A stretch of DNA of 7,271 bases, taken from contig JAATVR010000612.1 in NCBI GenBank assembly GCA_014523665.1, forward strand, positions 1 to 7,271. Direction: 5' to 3'. Source of the DNA: Nitrososphaerales archaeon TH526 (GTDB lineage Archaea; Thermoproteota; Nitrososphaeria; Nitrososphaerales; Nitrososphaeraceae). Below are positions 1 to 5,230 of the stretch, in pieces. Both the position numbers and the translations under genes were made by a program. The notes under the pieces were generated by a model. The model was not told where the DNA came from, did no database searches, and worked only from the letters and a program-made list of their open reading frames with translations. Each line of letters opens with the position of its first letter. Position 1 is the stretch's first letter.

Positions 1-25
1 ATATCCTTAATCCTACTTTTTTTAA

Positions 26-337
26 GCGCAAAAATTATCAAGTAAAGGATTACTTACGTTAGCTTTAGACTTCTCTAAAGGGATGCCACCAAAACTAGCT
101 ATAGGCCATACCGATTCTGCAGGTGAGACTGTTCAGCGGCTTTTGCCTAATGCCAAAGTTATTAAAACATTAAATATCGTAGGAAATCCTCACATTATAC
201 GTCCAGACTTTACCAATTTTTCAGCAATGACATTCTCTCGCTCCTCTCACTCTTACTGTACAAAAAAGGATCGCCCTTATGTTATTTTCAATCGTATTTA
301 TATTGGATTTACCTGCTTGTTAATCAGAATTATCTGA
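26..337 (+). pseudogene. Fragment of F420-dependent NADP oxidoreductase-like protein (COG2085 type)
   Basis: The frame is open from 26 and the first ATG is at 83, but similarity starts before it: LDFSKGMPPKLAIGHTDSAG begins near 65. With the following QRLLPNAKVIKTLNIVGN and HIIRPDF this matches, from memory, the middle of NAD(P)-binding F420-dependent oxidoreductase-like proteins (usually about 200 residues), where DFSKGMPP follows the Rossmann fold and TDSAGE.VQ..LP.AKVVK.LN is conserved. The N-terminal GxGxxG nucleotide-binding part is absent, with a stop at 23-25 just upstream. After about position 211 the frame no longer resembles the family and ends at 337 in unrelated residues. I therefore read it as a remnant with both ends lost, not a functional enzyme. 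It lies just before the integrase and may be debris from insertion or recombination. Recognition of the family is fairly sure; whether any product is made is not. Confidence 0.72.
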
Positions 338-348
338 AATAAATGCTA

Positions 349-360
349 CGTTTAATAATT
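349..360 (+). promoter_or_regulatory. TATA-box promoter of the integrase
   Basis: The AT-rich element TTTAATAA (351-358) is centred about 27 bases before the TTG start at 381. That is the spacing expected for an archaeal TATA box driving a leaderless transcript. It supports the TTG start, because no ATG occurs in that frame until residue 146 of the protein. Confidence 0.5.
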
Positions 361-380
361 GAATTTATTAACTAGAATCA

Positions 381-1310
381 TTGAATGTTGCAGCACCCGT
401 ATCTCAGTATGAACCATGCAAATTATGGATAGATGGTTTGAGATCAAAGAAAACAAAGACTGCATACACAATTCATTTATCGTTATTCTGTAAATTCTAT
501 AACACAAATCCTGATGAGTTAGTTAGGCTAAAACTTGAACAGCTCAAAGATATAAAATATGTTTTGTATTTAAAGAAAAAGAGTAAGAATACAGCAGGGA
601 AGCCAATAAGAGGGGAGACGTCTGTCAATAGCATAAAAACGTATGTTGCAGGCATTAAATCTTTTTTAGAGTACCATGAAATTAGCTTACCATGGAGAAA
701 GATAGCTAGTTATTATCCGGAAGAGGTAACAAATGATTATAGATCATACACAAAACAAGAGATCTCAAAACTTCTTTCTATAGCAAATTTAAGAGATAGA
801 TGTATTATCTTACTAATGGCTTCGAATGGCATTAGAGTTGGTGCTATTCCCTCTCTGACTATTAGATCACTGGAGAAGCTGGATGAGGGGTTGGGTCTGT
901 TAACTGTGTATGGGGAGAGCAAAAAATCAAGATACGTTACGCTAGTCACCCCTGAATGTATGTCATCAATTGAAGGATATTTAGACCTGAGAAGAAAACG
1001 TGGTGAGGAGTTAACTGGGAAATCATATCTTATTCGCGATAAATATGCAATCTATTCAAAGAGAATAAACTCACCCATAATTCTAAGAGAATCTACGATA
1101 AATGTTCAGATTAGACAATTAATTCGAAACGCGGGTCTTGCATTCAATGAATTGCAGCCAGATCATGCCGCAAGAAAATTTTTTAACACAGCATTAGTAA
1201 ATTCTAAAGTTAACGGAAAATTTAAAGAACTCATGATGGGACATAACGTTAAGCTCGACGAGTTCTATTACGACGAAAATAGTGAGGAATCACGCAAACT
1301 GGATCACTAA
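381..1310 (+). CDS. Tyrosine recombinase / phage-type integrase
   Basis: This 309-residue protein is a site-specific recombinase that cuts and rejoins DNA through a 3'-phosphotyrosine link. An N-terminal SAM-like core-binding domain (about 10-105) is followed by the catalytic domain (about 120-309). All catalytic positions can be seen: Arg152 in NGIRVGAIPSL, a beta-hairpin Lys at 181/182 in ESKKSRYVTL, His262 and Arg265 in DHAARKF, His288 in MMGHNV, and nucleophile Tyr297 in EFYYDEN, nine residues after His288 as in XerD. TTG is the only possible near-full-length start; an in-frame stop lies at 369-371. The MGHNVKLDEFYY ending is like that of archaeal, especially thaumarchaeal, integrases. 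Those often continue in a helical C-terminal tail, whereas this frame stops 12 residues after Tyr297, so a late frameshift is possible (see 1319-1486). The enzyme itself should be active. It could belong to an integrated element or to a domesticated recombinase; no att sites were identified. Confidence 0.93.
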   Translation: MNVAAPVSQYEPCKLWIDGLRSKKTKTAYTIHLSLFCKFYNTNPDELVRLKLEQLKDIKYVLYLKKKSKNTAGKPIRGETSVNSIKTYVAGIKSFLEYHEISLPWRKIASYYPEEVTNDYRSYTKQEISKLLSIANLRDRCIILLMASNGIRVGAIPSLTIRSLEKLDEGLGLLTVYGESKKSRYVTLVTPECMSSIEGYLDLRRKRGEELTGKSYLIRDKYAIYSKRINSPIILRESTINVQIRQLIRNAGLAFNELQPDHAARKFFNTALVNSKVNGKFKELMMGHNVKLDEFYYDENSEESRKLDH

Positions 1311-1318
1311 TCGAAGAG

Positions 1319-1486
1319 GTGGAAATCGCGACTAATGTAAAGCTAAACCCGCTATACATAGCTGACCGCAAAGATGAAATTGAATTTTTACGTTGGACAA
1401 CAGCAACAGTTATCAATTCAATTTTAAGTTGGGACACTGATCGAAAACAGGTACAATTGGAACCACCAATATGCGATTGGAGTTAG
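1319..1486 (+). CDS. Small ORF after integrase, or frameshifted integrase tail
   Basis: A 55-residue ORF from GTG at 1319, eight bases after the integrase stop. The product is mixed helical (PLYIADRKDEIEFLRWTTAT, then VINSILSWDTDRKQVQLE) with no motif I recognise. The same frame is open back to 1286 and reads SLIEEVEIATN just before and across the GTG. That resembles the way related integrases continue after the YYDEN..ESRK segment (KLIEEY.KA.), so a one-base deletion near 1290-1307 could have detached the integrase tail. Alternatively it is a separate small gene in a compact cassette: GAGGTG surrounds the start, and the ORF overlaps the next one by 16 bases. I cannot decide between these two readings. 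Confidence 0.4.
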   Translation: MEIATNVKLNPLYIADRKDEIEFLRWTTATVINSILSWDTDRKQVQLEPPICDWS

Positions 1487-1668
1487 CTGATACCATCGAG
1501 TTCGAAAATACACTCAATAAAAGAATTGAAGAGCTAAATTTGAAATTAAAAGAGTCAAACAATCTTCGAGAGTCAGACATTCTCATAAATGAAATAGGTT
1601 GCGCCTTAGGTCTATTCAATCTCAAAACCGATGGTGATAAACCGCAGACCATAGAAATCAGAGACTAA
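1471..1668 (+). CDS. Small helical/coiled-coil hypothetical protein
   Basis: A 65-residue protein from ATG at 1471, overlapping the previous ORF by 16 bases (that ORF's stop is at 1484-1486), as is common in translationally coupled small genes. Residues 1-40 are charged and heptad-like (TIEFENTLNKRIEELNLKLK), suggesting a coiled coil, followed by a short less polar segment (INEIGCALGLFNL) and a polar tail. I do not recognise a family. It could also be a further displaced piece of an integrase C-terminal coiled coil, since the frame changes at each junction in the same direction (-1). Its position in the same close-packed direction as the integrase suggests co-transcription. An antisense ORF across the same bases looks like a shadow. 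Confidence 0.5.
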   Translation: MRLELADTIEFENTLNKRIEELNLKLKESNNLRESDILINEIGCALGLFNLKTDGDKPQTIEIRD

Positions 1669-1739
1669 TAGCAAATTTCAGCAAACTGACCATGAAAGAA
1701 AACAGTTAATCAAAACTGAAATTAATGCACAAATACAGC

Positions 1740-1841
1740 TCAGTTGATCAGCCCGGCTTCAGCTGATTGTGGGGTAGAGCTTAGTGACATCATCAGTCCA
1801 CTGGTCAAGAACCCTGCCAGAATCGCAAATATCTTTTTCAT
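1740..1841 (-). CDS. 33-residue signal-peptide ORF, probably a truncated secreted protein
   Basis: Read on the minus strand from ATG (1841-1839) to TGA (1742-1740). The product starts MKKIFAILAGFLTSGLMM and continues through SLSSTPQSAEA to GLIN. This is a textbook Sec signal peptide: two lysines, a hydrophobic core at residues 4-18, a polar stretch, and an AEA|G cleavage site near residue 29. Only four residues would remain after cleavage. A TATA-like element sits about 25 bases before the ATG, so it may be transcribed without a leader. I see no continuation in any frame after the stop. The simplest reading is the 5' end of a secreted-protein gene whose body has been lost. A real mini-gene is possible but less likely. 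Confidence 0.5.
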   Translation of the reverse strand: MKKIFAILAGFLTSGLMMSLSSTPQSAEAGLIN

Positions 1842-1858
1842 ATAGATAGTAATGGACT

Positions 1859-1872
1859 CGAAATATATTATT
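1859..1872 (-). promoter_or_regulatory. TATA-like promoter for the minus-strand signal-peptide ORF
   Basis: The plus-strand sequence AAATATATTATTT (1861-1873) reads AATAATATATTT on the minus strand and is centred about 25 bases before the ATG at 1841. This is the distance expected for a leaderless archaeal transcript. AT richness of the region makes chance a real alternative. Confidence 0.35.
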
Positions 1873-1960
1873 TGAGCTCATGCACCGTTATGAGATATCA
1901 GACACAATTCTGATTATAGAAATCAGCTAGGCCATATCTTTACCAATTAAATCATTTCTT

Positions 1961-1970
1961 ATTTATTTTA
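1961..1970 (+). promoter_or_regulatory. TATA-box promoter of the zinc-finger gene
   Basis: ATTTATTTTA is centred about 29 bases before the ATG at 1995, matching leaderless archaeal promoter spacing. No Shine-Dalgarno sequence precedes the ATG (the bases just before it are TTTCCC). Confidence 0.42.
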
Positions 1971-1994
1971 ATACAACCAGATGTATAATTTCCC

Positions 1995-2198
1995 ATGCGT
2001 CGAACTAGCACCAAGTCACCCAAAGCCGGAGATAAAGAAAGAGTGAAGTCACCGTCCGCTGAAGATACCATGGATTCTACGTCGAAGAGAGTAACAAAAA
2101 TTAAGCGTCTTTATGAATGCAAAACTTGTGGATTGCAATTCGATTCTCGTAAACAAGCTTTAACACATGTATGCAAAAATAAGAGAATTAGGGCTTAA
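1995..2198 (+). CDS. Small C2HC zinc-finger protein
   Basis: A 67-residue basic protein. Residues 1-35 form a Lys/Ser/Thr-rich, probably disordered arm (TSTKSPKAGDKERVKSP). Residues 40-60 (YECKTCGLQFDSRKQALTHV followed by Cys60) form one classical zinc finger: Cys42-x2-Cys45, twelve residues with the usual Phe and Leu core positions (LQF, ALTH), then His58-x-Cys60 in place of the second His. Small single-finger C2H2/C2HC proteins are common in thaumarchaea, and most are presumed to bind nucleic acid or proteins. It has its own TATA-like promoter and stands alone between divergent remnants, so no partner can be inferred. The zinc finger itself is clear; the target is unknown. Confidence 0.82.
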   Translation: MRRTSTKSPKAGDKERVKSPSAEDTMDSTSKRVTKIKRLYECKTCGLQFDSRKQALTHVCKNKRIRA

Positions 2199-2235
2199 AT
2201 GGATTTGAACCGATGATTTTTTACAGGCCCGCCGA
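2191..2235 (-). pseudogene. Possible decayed tRNA 3' part (T-arm and anticodon-loop-like)
   Basis: On the minus strand the bases ATCATCGGTTCAAATCC contain the exact 11-base tRNA T-loop/B-box consensus GGTTCAAATCC, preceded by bases typical of the end of a variable loop. Further 5' is CTGTAAA, which has the form of a Tyr (GTA) anticodon loop. However, only three of five T-stem pairs form, the anticodon stem does not pair, and I find no D-arm or matching 5' acceptor strand. The 3' end overlaps the zinc-finger stop codon. It is at most a tRNA remnant; chance similarity is possible. Confidence 0.25.
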
Positions 2236-2420
2236 AGACTTGACAGAGCCAAGATATTCTTATGTATATCATCACAATATATAGTTAAGACATAGCTAAT
2301 CTAAGCTTCTCGTAACCTGGCACATGCGGCACAGCGATACCACTCAATGTACATACCAAGAGCATAGCGCTATTGTGTTAATAACTATACTATCAGACTA
2401 CATAATACTACAAATAACCA

Positions 2421-2430
2421 GCTATATCTT
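2421..2430 (+). promoter_or_regulatory. TATA-box promoter of the GYxxG secreted protein
   Basis: GCTATATCTT is centred about 28 bases before the ATG at 2453. It supports that start over upstream in-frame ATGs (2324, 2444), and it lies inside the upstream open stretch, which would then be untranslated. Confidence 0.4.
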
Positions 2431-2452
2431 ACCGTGTATCCGTATGTACGGT

Positions 2453-2728
2453 ATGGAATACCAAAAGGCTCTCAAAAGCGGAATAATCGTTGCAACATTA
2501 CTCGTCACTGTCAGTTTAGCCACACAACAACAGTCTGTCTATTCTTCTAGTGGGGCATTTGATCAAGGTTATCAAGATGGAAGAGACGCCAGACTAAATG
2601 ATGGGTCGAGCCAGGCTTATTGTGATCCAAATAATAATGCCCAAAATCCGGATGCATATTGTGCATTGTACAAGAGCGGTTATTTCGCTGGATGGAATGC
2701 TGCAGGCTTATTGTATGGTGACCAATAA
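2453..2728 (+). CDS. Small secreted protein with paired GYxxG motifs
   Basis: From ATG 2453 this gives 91 residues. Residues 1-33 form a signal peptide or N-terminal anchor: MEYQKALKSG, then the hydrophobic core IIVATLLVTVSLA, ending near YSSSG. The mature part has two related segments around two cysteines: FDQGYQDGRDARL (36-48) and YKSGYFAGWNAAGL (73-86), flanking YCDPN (Cys57) and AYCALY (Cys70). The F/YxxGYxxGxxA pattern suggests a paired helical repeat clamped by one disulphide. The frame is open from ATG 2324, but the extra 43 residues are Ile/Thr-rich and look untranslated. A similar motif (YSDGFVVGC) occurs at the C-terminus of the Cys-rich protein encoded next, 51 bases downstream in the same direction. 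This suggests related extracellular proteins or a pair. The function is unknown. Confidence 0.72.
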   Translation: MEYQKALKSGIIVATLLVTVSLATQQQSVYSSSGAFDQGYQDGRDARLNDGSSQAYCDPNNNAQNPDAYCALYKSGYFAGWNAAGLLYGDQ

Positions 2729-2758
2729 AACAATAATAATGATGACAACTGATACCTC

Positions 2759-2765
2759 TTTTTTT
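2759..2765 (+). terminator. T-tract, possible archaeal terminator
   Basis: Seven consecutive T residues lie 31 bases after the stop of the GYxxG gene and 14 before the next start. Archaeal RNA polymerase can terminate on such U-rich tracts without a hairpin, and no stem is seen here. If used, it would separate the two secreted-protein genes transcriptionally. Confidence 0.3.
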
Positions 2766-2779
2766 GAGAAATCGGGTTA

Positions 2780-3331
2780 ATGATGGTAAAAATGAATAAT
2801 ATTAGGAAAGCAGCATTCTGTTCTTTGATAGCCGTGATGGCAATAGCCATGATAACATCGAATCAGTTGTCAACATATGCATCGCCAACAACGGAAGATG
2901 ACGGTTGGTCAGAAGGTGATTATGAGGGAAGTCAAGAAGAGCAAGAAGAACAAGCACAAGATGAATGGGAAGACGCTGGCAGACCAGGAGATAATGATAA
3001 TGACAATGATGATGATAATGATGATAACAATGAAAACCAAGACGAAGAGACACAAATATGTCCAGATGGATCAGTACTACCCGTAGATCAAGAGTGTCCA
3101 CAACCAGAACTACAAATCTGTTCAGATGGATCAGCTGCAACAACACTAGCAGAGTGTCCACCAACACCAGAACCAGTAATACCAAACACAGCTTTTACGC
3201 CTGGTTTCTATGCAGAGTCGTACCAGAAACACCAGAACCTCTTCCAATCTGTGACGGGAGCTTTCAAGATTGTACAACACCAAATGGGGACTTCTGTGCA
3301 GCAGGAAGCGGGGCACATGAATGTGAAATAG
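2780..3331 (+). CDS. Secreted Cys-rich CPDGS-repeat protein, 5' part of a frameshifted gene
   Basis: This frame encodes 183 residues, of which roughly the first 137-142 look genuine. ATGs at 2780, 2783 and 2792 are all possible; MNNIRKAAFCSLIAVMAIAM followed by ITSNQLSTYA is a clear signal peptide, cleaved near TYA|SP (residue 35). Next come an acidic low-complexity stretch (Glu/Gln-rich 42-66, then Asp/Asn-rich DNDNDNDDDNDDNN, about 72-85), and two Cys-DGS repeats: QICPDGSVLPVDQECP and QICSDGSAATTLAECP, ending PPTPEPVIPN. From about base 3190 the residues lose this character, and the matching continuation (PETPEPLPICDGSFQDC) is in the frame one base back. The last 40 or so residues to the stop at 3331 are therefore out-of-frame sequence. 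The complete product would be an exported, probably calcium-tolerant or disulphide-stabilised surface protein; the exact role is unknown. Confidence 0.75.
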   Translation: MMVKMNNIRKAAFCSLIAVMAIAMITSNQLSTYASPTTEDDGWSEGDYEGSQEEQEEQAQDEWEDAGRPGDNDNDNDDDNDDNNENQDEETQICPDGSVLPVDQECPQPELQICSDGSAATTLAECPPTPEPVIPNTAFTPGFYAESYQKHQNLFQSVTGAFKIVQHQMGTSVQQEAGHMNVK

Positions 3332-4308
3332 ATGAACCAGAAACAGAAACACAAGCATGTCCTGATGGTTCAGTTGTATCAATAAATGATGTATGTCCAA
3401 CGGTACTACCATATTGTGATACTGATGAGGGCAGAATAGCGTCGAGTTGTTTTGACAGAGAAGATTATGATGAGATTACAGGATTGTATCCATGTGTAGA
3501 TGGATCGCAGGTAAGAGATCCACAATATTGTGAGTCAGCATCTAAATCGGAAATATCATTGAATGAACTTGGTGGAACGGCATCATTAGCTCCAGGGCAA
3601 GTTCCCCTAGAAGATAAGCCATGTCTCTACGACACATCGCTACCACAATGCCAGCCAGTGAATGGGAAATGTCCAGATGAATACGGTATGAATGAAGATG
3701 ATCAGTGTTTTCCATTGCATTCAAACGGATGTCCAGATAACTACCATTCACATGAAGATGATGAAAGCGGAGAATGTATTTCAAATGATATTTCATGCGA
3801 GTCAGGTTATGTAATGACAGTGATGACAAATGGAGATGACAACTGTGAACAAAAGCAGGAAATTAGTTGCGTTGATCTGCCATTCTACATGACTTGCGAC
3901 ACTCAGAAGAAGAAAAATAACAACCAAGACAAAGACAACGATAAGACCAAAGTTATTCAAAAGACAACCGTGATTCAGAGCGCAACTGCAACTGCAAATG
4001 CAAACGCAGTGGATGTATCAAATTGTAGGCTTGACGGCAGCGCAAATGGAATACAACAAAAGTTTGATACTCCTAAATATCTAGCGTGTGGACTTTATGC
4101 AGACGGCCAGAAAGCATATTCCGATGGCTTCGTTGTGGGATGTACGCAAATCTGCAACACGCAACTAGTCTGCCAAGCACTAGTAGATAGTAGCATATTA
4201 AATACGAAAACACAACCGACACAGACAGCAACACAACCGACACAGACGCAGACGCAGACAGCAACACAACCGACACAGGCAATACAACCTGCAACAGTAG
4301 ATGGCTAA
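3058..4308 (+). CDS. Secreted Cys-rich protein, 3' part of the frameshifted gene
   Basis: The frame is open from before 3058, but coding character starts only near 3208-3222 (VVPETPEPLPICDGS), so ATG 3058 is not a real start. The real part is about 365 residues. It continues the Cys-DGS repeats (ICDGSFQDC, ACPDGSVVSINDVCP, PCVDGSQVRDPQYC), then has CPDEYGMNEDDQC and CPDNYHSHEDDESGEC, which resemble the CPxGYHxHEDDExGxCIP repeats I know from Nitrososphaera-type secreted proteins. A Lys/Asn/Asp-rich linker (about 3909-3960) and an Ala/Thr stretch lead to a C-terminal domain with paired Cys and YSDGFVVGCTQIC, and the tail is Thr/Gln/Pro repeats. Joined to the 5' part with one base restored, the protein would be about 508 residues, secreted and rich in disulphides. 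The -1 displacement fits a one-base deletion near 3190-3222. I see no convincing slippery heptamer, so a programmed frameshift is less likely than a mutation or sequence error. Confidence 0.8.
   Translation: MSRWISTTRRSRVSTTRTTNLFRWISCNNTSRVSTNTRTSNTKHSFYAWFLCRVVPETPEPLPICDGSFQDCTTPNGDFCAAGSGAHECEIDEPETETQACPDGSVVSINDVCPTVLPYCDTDEGRIASSCFDREDYDEITGLYPCVDGSQVRDPQYCESASKSEISLNELGGTASLAPGQVPLEDKPCLYDTSLPQCQPVNGKCPDEYGMNEDDQCFPLHSNGCPDNYHSHEDDESGECISNDISCESGYVMTVMTNGDDNCEQKQEISCVDLPFYMTCDTQKKKNNNQDKDNDKTKVIQKTTVIQSATATANANAVDVSNCRLDGSANGIQQKFDTPKYLACGLYADGQKAYSDGFVVGCTQICNTQLVCQALVDSSILNTKTQPTQTATQPTQTQTQTATQPTQAIQPATVDG
4209..4280 (+). repeat. Thr-Gln-Pro coding microrepeat (ACACAACCGACACAG units)
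   Basis: The unit ACACAACCGACACAG occurs three times (around 4210, 4234 and 4264), separated by ACAGCA and ACGCAGACGCAG spacers. It encodes TQPTQTATQPTQTQTQTATQ. It forms a flexible, potentially O-glycosylated C-terminal stalk of the Cys-rich protein and is prone to change length by slippage. Confidence 0.7.
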
Positions 4309-4716
4309 GAGCTGAGAACAATATTGTTATAGAAACCCATACACTCTTGAGGTAAATTAATACTACACAGAATATACCCTGGCAGCAGGAATGAACAAAA
4401 TAAATCCATATTAGTGATAGTAACTGTTATTCCTGTCGCTGTTACGGCGCTATCAATCAATGTCTGAGCTTAGGGCTTTCAATTGCAGAGTGTTATAATG
4501 ATTTTATCCAAGATGCGCCTATTGCAACGAAATAGTACAGCTTTCTCTTTCTGGTCAAATGAAAGTTCAAGATTAATGCAGTGATGGCCATCCCCGATAA
4601 ACCATGAGTGTATTTGTCGATTGGGCGGTATTCAAAAAGGTATTTGACTATTATAAAATATATAGTATCAATATTTTTTACTCTTCAGTTGGACATTGAA
4701 ATCGTAAATAAGGTTT
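4309..4716. other. Gene-poor spacer with possible remnants
   Basis: No intact gene is visible in these 408 bases. Two fragments look protein-like. ATG at 4391 starts MNK and stops early, but one frame back the sequence reads KSILVIVTVIPVAVTALSIN (about 4404-4463), a signal-peptide-like stretch that one extra A in the AAAA run would join to the ATG. At 4502-4564 the plus strand reads FYPRCAYCNEIVQLSLSGQM with a CxxC knuckle but no start codon. A 31-codon ORF near 4603 (MSVFVDWAVFKK) has no support. Confidence 0.35.
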
Positions 4717-4986
4717 CTAAATGATAATAGAGTTTGATCTTGCGAGATGATCATTATAAAACCGTATACGCATATGCTCTTTTATCTTCATACACGTAGT
4801 CATTTCCTCCGGATTTATTGCATGATACTCAAACATGTGCAGGAATGTCTCATTCGCGACTTTCTCTTCCGTGTTCCCATAAATAATGCAATTACAGTCC
4901 AGTCCTACATTCTCGCAGCGAATACAGAATGATCTTATACAGTCTTCGAATGTTTGGAACATCAGAAATATACAGTAAAATTGCAT
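4717..4986 (-). CDS. DUF1059-like small cysteine protein
   Basis: Read on the minus strand: 89 residues from ATG 4986, or 81 from ATG 4962. The core SFCIRCENVGLDCNCIIYGN, followed by TEEKVANETFLHMFEYHAIN and PEEM, follows the DUF1059 pattern as I remember it: C-x-D/N-x-G-x-D-C near the N-terminus, then a G-x-TEEEV helix, a histidine-containing helix (normally EHA/G..HG) and a PEE turn before a final KIK..I helix. Cysteines 24, 31 and 33 are in the expected positions. The leader (MQFYCIFLMFQTFEDCIR) is longer than usual and the tail after KIKEHMR (RFYNDHLARSNSIII) looks non-family, so the ends may have eroded. DUF1059 proteins are about 55-75 residues, of unknown function, and common in soil archaea. 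It is the only sizeable minus-strand gene here and has no obvious partner. Confidence 0.68.
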   Translation of the reverse strand: MQFYCIFLMFQTFEDCIRSFCIRCENVGLDCNCIIYGNTEEKVANETFLHMFEYHAINPEEMTTCMKIKEHMRIRFYNDHLARSNSIII

Positions 4987-5230
4987 TTATTAGCAGCGTG
5001 CTAAATTCTACTAGGAGATTACAACCGAGGACATTCCAGGTATAAATTATTGATACTAATTCGAAATGTTTATCCTAATCTCTAAACTAAATTTATTGAC
5101 TTAGATATACTCCCCAAATACATGGTGACAAGGTAATTGAACAGACTATCATTATGTACTATTTTCTAGAAGAGATATGAGATTAAACTGGTAGTGTTAT
5201 GAGCATGAATTCACATAAATCAATATCTCT
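4987..5230. other. Intergenic spacer between DUF1059-like and collagen-like genes
   Basis: These 244 AT-rich bases separate divergent genes and must carry both promoters. The most plausible elements are AATTTAGC on the minus strand about 20-25 bases before ATG 4986, and CAATATCTCT (5221-5230) about 30 bases before the alternative ATG at 5255 of the collagen-like gene. Neither is strong. No other structure was recognised. Confidence 0.35.

Noticed and set aside
1413..1652. 79-codon minus-strand ORF opposite the small coiled-coil ORF
   Set aside because: Ser/Phe-rich composition typical of the reverse strand of a Glu/Lys-rich coiled coil; no supporting motif.
1735..1790. GCTCAG and GTAGAGC resembling a tRNA D-arm, with an ATCAGC/GCTGAT stem
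   Set aside because: No anticodon arm or T-loop follows, and the bases are better explained by the minus-strand signal-peptide ORF.
3190..3230. Programmed -1 ribosomal frameshift signal
   Set aside because: No X-XXY-YYZ heptamer in the zero frame and no clear downstream structure; a deletion or sequence error is simpler.
2802..3412. Long Leu/His-rich minus-strand ORFs
   Set aside because: They are antisense shadows of the acidic and Cys-DGS repeat region and have no protein-like composition.
4209..4280. CRISPR-like regular repeat
   Set aside because: The units are short, adjacent and in frame, encoding a Thr/Gln/Pro tail; there are no unique spacers.
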